This document shows, in pieces, positions 60,424 to 64,000 of a DNA stretch of 64,000 nt. The notes beneath the pieces were generated by a model. It searched no databases and had not been told where the DNA came from. It saw only the letters and a program-made list of their open reading frames with translations. This DNA comes from Clostridium sp. OS1-26 (GTDB lineage: Bacteria > Bacillota > Clostridia > Clostridiales > Clostridiaceae): NCBI RefSeq assembly GCF_030915445.1, contig NZ_CP133264.1, positions 5,675,208 to 5,739,207 of the forward strand. The letters run 5' to 3'. Within the stretch, counting starts at the first letter, position 1, and each line of letters opens with the position of its first letter. The translations under genes and the position numbers were made by a program.

Positions 60424-62679
60424 TTACCTGTCATAGTTTTCCCTTTTTATAAGAACTTGCCTCGGCTTACTTCCATCTCGCCCTGATATTATGCCTCTTT
60501 CTTCCATCTGATCAATTATTCTAGCAGCCCTATTATAACCTATTCTAAGCCTTCTTTGCAGAAGTGATGTGGATGCTTGTCCTATTTCTACCACTATTCT
60601 AGTAGCTTCTTCTAATAATTCATCTGCATCTGAACTTTCTCCATTGGTATTCGTATCAATGTGATCTATTATATCATCTTCATATTGTGGTGCACCTTGT
60701 TTATCTTTAATAAAGTTAACTACCTTTTCAACTTCACCTTCAGATATAAATGCTCCTTGAATTCTTATTGGCTTTGCCTCACCTACTGGATAGAATAGCA
60801 TGTCTCCTTTCCCAAGAAGCTTCTCAGCACCTGCTGTATCCAATATAGTTCTTGAGTCAATTTGAGAAGACACCGCAAAAGATATTCTTGAAGGTATGTT
60901 AGCCTTTATTACCCCGGTAATAACGTCTACAGAAGGCCTCTGGGTTGCAATAACTAAATGCATTCCTGCAGCTCTAGCCATCTGAGCCAAACGACCTATG
61001 TAGTCTTCAATATCATTTGGACACACCATCATTAAATCTGCTAATTCATCAATAATTATTACAACAAAAGGAAGCTCATTTTCTGTTATTCCTTTTTCAT
61101 ATAGTTCATTATAACTTTCAATATTTCTCACACCATTATCTGCAAAAAGTTTATATCTTCTTGTCATCTCCTGTACAGCCCAGTTTAATGCTCCTGCTGC
61201 TTTTTTAGGATCCGTAACTACTGGTATTAATAAATGAGGTATTCCATTATATACACTAAGTTCAACTACTTTCGGATCTATCATCAATAGCTTGACATTA
61301 TCCGGAGAATATTTATAGAGTAAACTTATTATTAATGTGTTTATACATACACTTTTTCCTGAACCAGTAGCTCCTGCAATAAGCATATGTGGCATTTTTG
61401 TTAAGTCACAAACTACACAGTTTCCACCTATATCTTTTCCTAATGAGCAGGCTAAATTTTTACTTGAATTAATAAACTCTGGAGATTCTATAACTTCTCT
61501 CAAATAAACTGCTGTTAACTCTCTATTTGGTACTTCTATTCCTATAGCAGATTTTCCTGGTATAGGAGCTTCAATTCTCACTCCTGATGCAGCTAATCCT
61601 AAAGCTATATCGTCAGATAGATTTACAATTTTACTTACCTTAACTCCTGGACTAGGCTGAAGTTCAAATCTGGTTACAGAAGGTCCTTTACTTACCTGAA
61701 TAACTTTAGCTTCTACTCCAAAACTGCTTAGAGTTTCTTCTAGTTTATTAGCATTGTTTATTAATTCTTTTTTATCTTCCTTGTTAAGCTTTGATTGAAC
61801 ATTTGTTTTTAGTAACTCTACAGATGGAAAATTATATTCTTGATTAAAGCTTATATGGCTAACTGTCATTTGTTTATCCAGTTCCTCATTTATTGAATCA
61901 TCTATTGCCTTATCAGAAGCACATTCAATCTCAATATTACGCTGTACATTTTTATTTTCTTTAATATCTGCATCAGGCTTTTCTTCAACATTTTTGTCTG
62001 CTGATTTCATAAAGTCCAAGATCTTTATTCTATTATTAATATTTTTTATAAAGCTTTCTTTCTCTCCGCTGCTACTATGTTGAGTCTTTTCTGGTTCTTT
62101 GTCCTTTTCATTAATGATTGTATCTTCTTCTATATAATTGCTTTCTTTTAGTGCAGACTTTATTTTATGCAATATATCGTAAATTGTTATCCTACTCATT
62201 AATATAAAACATATTATATATATTGAAGAAAAAATCACATAACATCCTACACTACCGAATAACTTAAAAAGAGGTACATCTATTAAAAAACTTATAATTC
62301 CTCCATGTACTGGGTTATCCGTTTCATATAGCATTTTTATTCCCTTTATTATGTCATTATTTACATAATACTCTGACATTATTATCATTTGTATAAGCAG
62401 AAGAGTATTAATAATAAACATTAAAATTCCATAAAACTTTTTGCTGAAATTTATTTTATTTTTTTTACCCACAAAGCAAAATCCTGTAAATATTATTAAG
62501 ACTGGAAAAACAAAGGCCCCTAATCCCATTACAGCTATTAATATTTTTTTAGTAATGTTTCCAATAATTCCAGATGATGCTGATGAGAAAACACTTATTA
62601 TCATTAATACTCCTAATGTAATTAGAAGTATTCCTTTTATGTCTCTATCAAACTCATATTTTTCTGTTTTTCTAGCCAT
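60424..62679 (-). CDS. ftsK: DNA translocase FtsK/SpoIIIE
   Basis: A 751-aa translocase. Five or so N-terminal membrane helices (about residues 14-180), a variable charged linker (about 180-290), then the motor: Walker A AGATGSGKSVCIN, Walker B VVIIIDELADLMMV and AQRPSVDVITG. The C-terminal winged-helix gamma domain (RRLRIGYNRAARIIDQME) binds KOPS/SRS DNA. It moves chromosomes through the division or sporulation septum. Gene order rimO-ftsK-tepA is typical. GAGGTGA precedes ATG. Confidence 0.96.
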   Translation of the reverse strand: MARKTEKYEFDRDIKGILLITLGVLMIISVFSSASSGIIGNITKKILIAVMGLGAFVFPVLIIFTGFCFVGKKNKINFSKKFYGILMFIINTLLLIQMIIMSEYYVNNDIIKGIKMLYETDNPVHGGIISFLIDVPLFKLFGSVGCYVIFSSIYIICFILMSRITIYDILHKIKSALKESNYIEEDTIINEKDKEPEKTQHSSSGEKESFIKNINNRIKILDFMKSADKNVEEKPDADIKENKNVQRNIEIECASDKAIDDSINEELDKQMTVSHISFNQEYNFPSVELLKTNVQSKLNKEDKKELINNANKLEETLSSFGVEAKVIQVSKGPSVTRFELQPSPGVKVSKIVNLSDDIALGLAASGVRIEAPIPGKSAIGIEVPNRELTAVYLREVIESPEFINSSKNLACSLGKDIGGNCVVCDLTKMPHMLIAGATGSGKSVCINTLIISLLYKYSPDNVKLLMIDPKVVELSVYNGIPHLLIPVVTDPKKAAGALNWAVQEMTRRYKLFADNGVRNIESYNELYEKGITENELPFVVIIIDELADLMMVCPNDIEDYIGRLAQMARAAGMHLVIATQRPSVDVITGVIKANIPSRISFAVSSQIDSRTILDTAGAEKLLGKGDMLFYPVGEAKPIRIQGAFISEGEVEKVVNFIKDKQGAPQYEDDIIDHIDTNTNGESSDADELLEEATRIVVEIGQASTSLLQRRLRIGYNRAARIIDQMEERGIISGRDGSKPRQVLIKRENYDR

Positions 62680-62758
62680 ATTATATCACCTCAAGACAAT
62701 TGTAATAACACTTATCTATGTAGTTATTCTACATAATTAATATATTTCCTTTTAATTT

Positions 62759-62824
62759 AGGCATCTGAAAAAATAACTAGTCAGTATGCTAGTCTATTTT
62801 GACTTGTTGTTTTTTCAGATGCCT
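62759..62824. repeat. MITE-like repeat, internally deleted copy
   Basis: A 66-bp element with perfect ends AGGCATCTGAAAAAA / TTTTTTCAGATGCCT. Compared with the reverse complement of 14940-15090 it keeps both ends (ATAACTAGT, AGTATGCTAG, CTATTTTG, ACTTGTT) and lacks about 85 central bases. As a hairpin it may also end ftsK-side or tepA-side transcription. Confidence 0.8.
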
Positions 62825-62853
62825 TATAAATATAAATCACCATAGGAAATATC

Positions 62854-63579
62854 CTATGGCTGACTTTTAGTATCTTTTCTTTTCTCTTGTATAAGCTCAT
62901 CTAGTTTTTTAATAGCATCACTTATACCTCCAACTTCATCAATTAACCCTTGGTCTACTGCCTGTTTTCCAATTAAAATAGTTCCCATATCATTTAGTAA
63001 TTCATCTGTTTGAGCCATAAGTTTACGTAGCTTATCTCTATCTATCTTAGAGGTTCTTACTATAAACTCGATAATTCTCTCCTGCATTTTATTAAAATAT
63101 TCAAAGGTTTGAGGCGCACCTATAACAAGACCATTCATCCTTATTGGATGAACTATCATTGTAGCTGAAGGTGAAATAAAGGAGTAATCTGCAGCAGTAG
63201 CAAGAGGTACTCCAATAGAATGTCCTCCGCCAATCACTAAAGATACCGTAGGTTTACTCAAACTTCTTATCATTTCTGATATTGCTAATCCTGCTTCTAC
63301 GTCACCTCCCACAGTATTTAGTACCGCAAGTACTCCTTCAACATTTGGATCATTCTCAATGGCAATTAGTAGTGGTATAACATGTTCATACCTAGTGGTT
63401 TTAGTTTGTGGTGGTAACGCCACATGCCCTTCAATTTGTCCGATTATAGGTAATATTTGAATTCTATCTTTAGCCTTAGGAATATTTTGCATACCTAATT
63501 CTTTTATATTCTGCAGCTCTTTGTTGTCTTTATTTTCTTCCTGCTCTTTAGTTCCTTTGTTATCTTTTTCTTCTTGCAT
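62854..63579 (-). CDS. ClpP-family serine protease, TepA-like
   Basis: A 241-aa ClpP-class protease of the TepA/YlqJ group. A charged N-terminal tail (EEKDNKGTKEQEENKD) is followed by the crotonase-like ClpP fold: IEGHVALPPQTKTTRYEHVIP, LNTVGGDVEAGLAISEMI and the nucleophile region IGGGHSIGVPLATAADYSF, then the His in MIVHPIRMNG. Bacillus TepA has been linked to secretion and spore protein degradation. ATG 63579 follows AAGGAGG. The gene sits between ftsK and dapG in the usual clostridial order. Confidence 0.9.
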   Translation of the reverse strand: MQEEKDNKGTKEQEENKDNKELQNIKELGMQNIPKAKDRIQILPIIGQIEGHVALPPQTKTTRYEHVIPLLIAIENDPNVEGVLAVLNTVGGDVEAGLAISEMIRSLSKPTVSLVIGGGHSIGVPLATAADYSFISPSATMIVHPIRMNGLVIGAPQTFEYFNKMQERIIEFIVRTSKIDRDKLRKLMAQTDELLNDMGTILIGKQAVDQGLIDEVGGISDAIKKLDELIQEKRKDTKSQP

Positions 63580-63641
63580 ATCAATCCCTCCTTGCATAAA
63601 TGTATTTTGTGCATTATAAGGGACTGATATTCATTTTAATT

Positions 63642-64000
63642 TTATTCGCAGCCTAATTTAAACTCATTATGCAGCGCATTTATTGCTTTTTCCGAATTTT
63701 TACTTTCTACAAGACACCAAATTGTAGTATGAGAGTCGGCAGTCTGAAGAACTTCTATACTTGCCTTAGTTAATATTCTTAATATTTTAGCCATTACACC
63801 TGGAAGACCTCTCATCCTACTTCCGATTATTGCAATCTTACTGCATTCTTCTACATATGAATAAATTATACCAAGCTCTTCCATAATAATATTAAAGCTA
63901 TCTAAATCTTTTCCATCTATAGTAAATATTTTTTGCTTAGGAAACACATTTATTAAATCTATACTTATTAGATTTTGAGCTAATTCATCTAAAAGTATAT
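63642..64000 (-). CDS. dapG: Aspartate kinase, C-terminal part (runs off right edge)
   Basis: The reverse frame is open from 64000 to the stop at 63642: LLDELAQNLISIDLINVFPKQ, then KIFTIDGKDLDSFNII and the second ACT-like unit IAIIGSRMRGLPGVMAKIL ... VLQTADSHTTIWCLV. This is the tandem ACT region of aspartokinases of the DapG (B. subtilis aspartokinase I) type, which makes aspartyl phosphate for lysine and diaminopimelate. The GTG at 63947 is not the real start, because coding homology extends beyond it to the edge. The kinase domain is outside the window. Confidence 0.85.
   Translation of the reverse strand, partial: ILLDELAQNLISIDLINVFPKQKIFTIDGKDLDSFNIIMEELGIIYSYVEECSKIAIIGSRMRGLPGVMAKILRILTKASIEVLQTADSHTTIWCLVESKNSEKAINALHNEFKLGCE

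Noticed and set aside
1..64000. CRISPR arrays, tRNA, rRNA, prophage or transposase genes
   Set aside because: No regularly spaced direct repeats, no cloverleaf or rRNA-like sequence, and no transposase, integrase or phage structural motifs were seen on either strand.

Overview
The window comes from a low-GC, spore-forming, anaerobic Firmicute, most likely a Clostridium. The evidence is AT-rich intergenic DNA, strong GGAGG ribosome binding sites, many TTG/GTG starts, an alpha/beta SASP, SspH, a Spo0E-type phosphatase, SpoVS, and a trimeric [FeFe] hydrogenase. No rRNA, tRNA, phage, transposase gene or CRISPR array was seen.

Layout. 0-2.5 kb holds small sporulation and hypothetical genes. 2.7-16.4 kb is mostly single housekeeping genes: glutamate dehydrogenase, an RpiR-type regulator, MnmM- and RluB-like RNA modification enzymes, FetAB-like ABC transporter, GT2, YedF, LrgAB, an omega-amidase-like nitrilase and TcdA. 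17.1-24.6 kb is the hydrogen module: hydC-hydB-hydA converges on an operon of a thioredoxin-like ferredoxin, a PAS-containing sensory [FeFe]-hydrogenase-like protein and a SpoIIE-type phosphatase. 24.8-28.7 kb has mobA, an alanyl-tRNA editing protein, a K+ channel and a MarR regulator. 29.2-33.7 kb is a reductive pyrimidine degradation operon (preT-preA-DUF1097-dihydropyrimidinase). 34.3-36.5 kb carries cysS behind a four-cysteine leader peptide and attenuator, then a HesB/IscA-like selenoprotein whose in-frame UGA is followed by a SECIS-like hairpin. 36.7-47.5 kb mixes metabolic genes with intergenic palindromic repeats, a lon remnant, a repeat-rich protein and ptsG behind a RAT/terminator switch. 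47.5-54.6 kb has purB, HPr, an aminotransferase, a PHP phosphoesterase and a predicted polyprenyl-phosphate sugar operon (UbiA, GT-C, SMR-like). 54.8-64.0 kb is the conserved spoVS-rny-recA-pgsA-rimO-ftsK-tepA-dapG block.

Five genes (hydC, preA, preT, the UbiA gene and rimO) each need exactly one single-base correction to give a full-length family member, four of them in or beside short A/T runs. The simplest reading is residual assembly indels, but real inactivation or recoding cannot be excluded from sequence alone.

The most interesting items are the cysteine attenuator of cysS, the UGA-containing HesB-like gene, the hydrogenase/sensor/phosphatase arrangement, and the nested intergenic repeat families. 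Starts were often moved downstream of the longest ORF to match the ribosome binding site.
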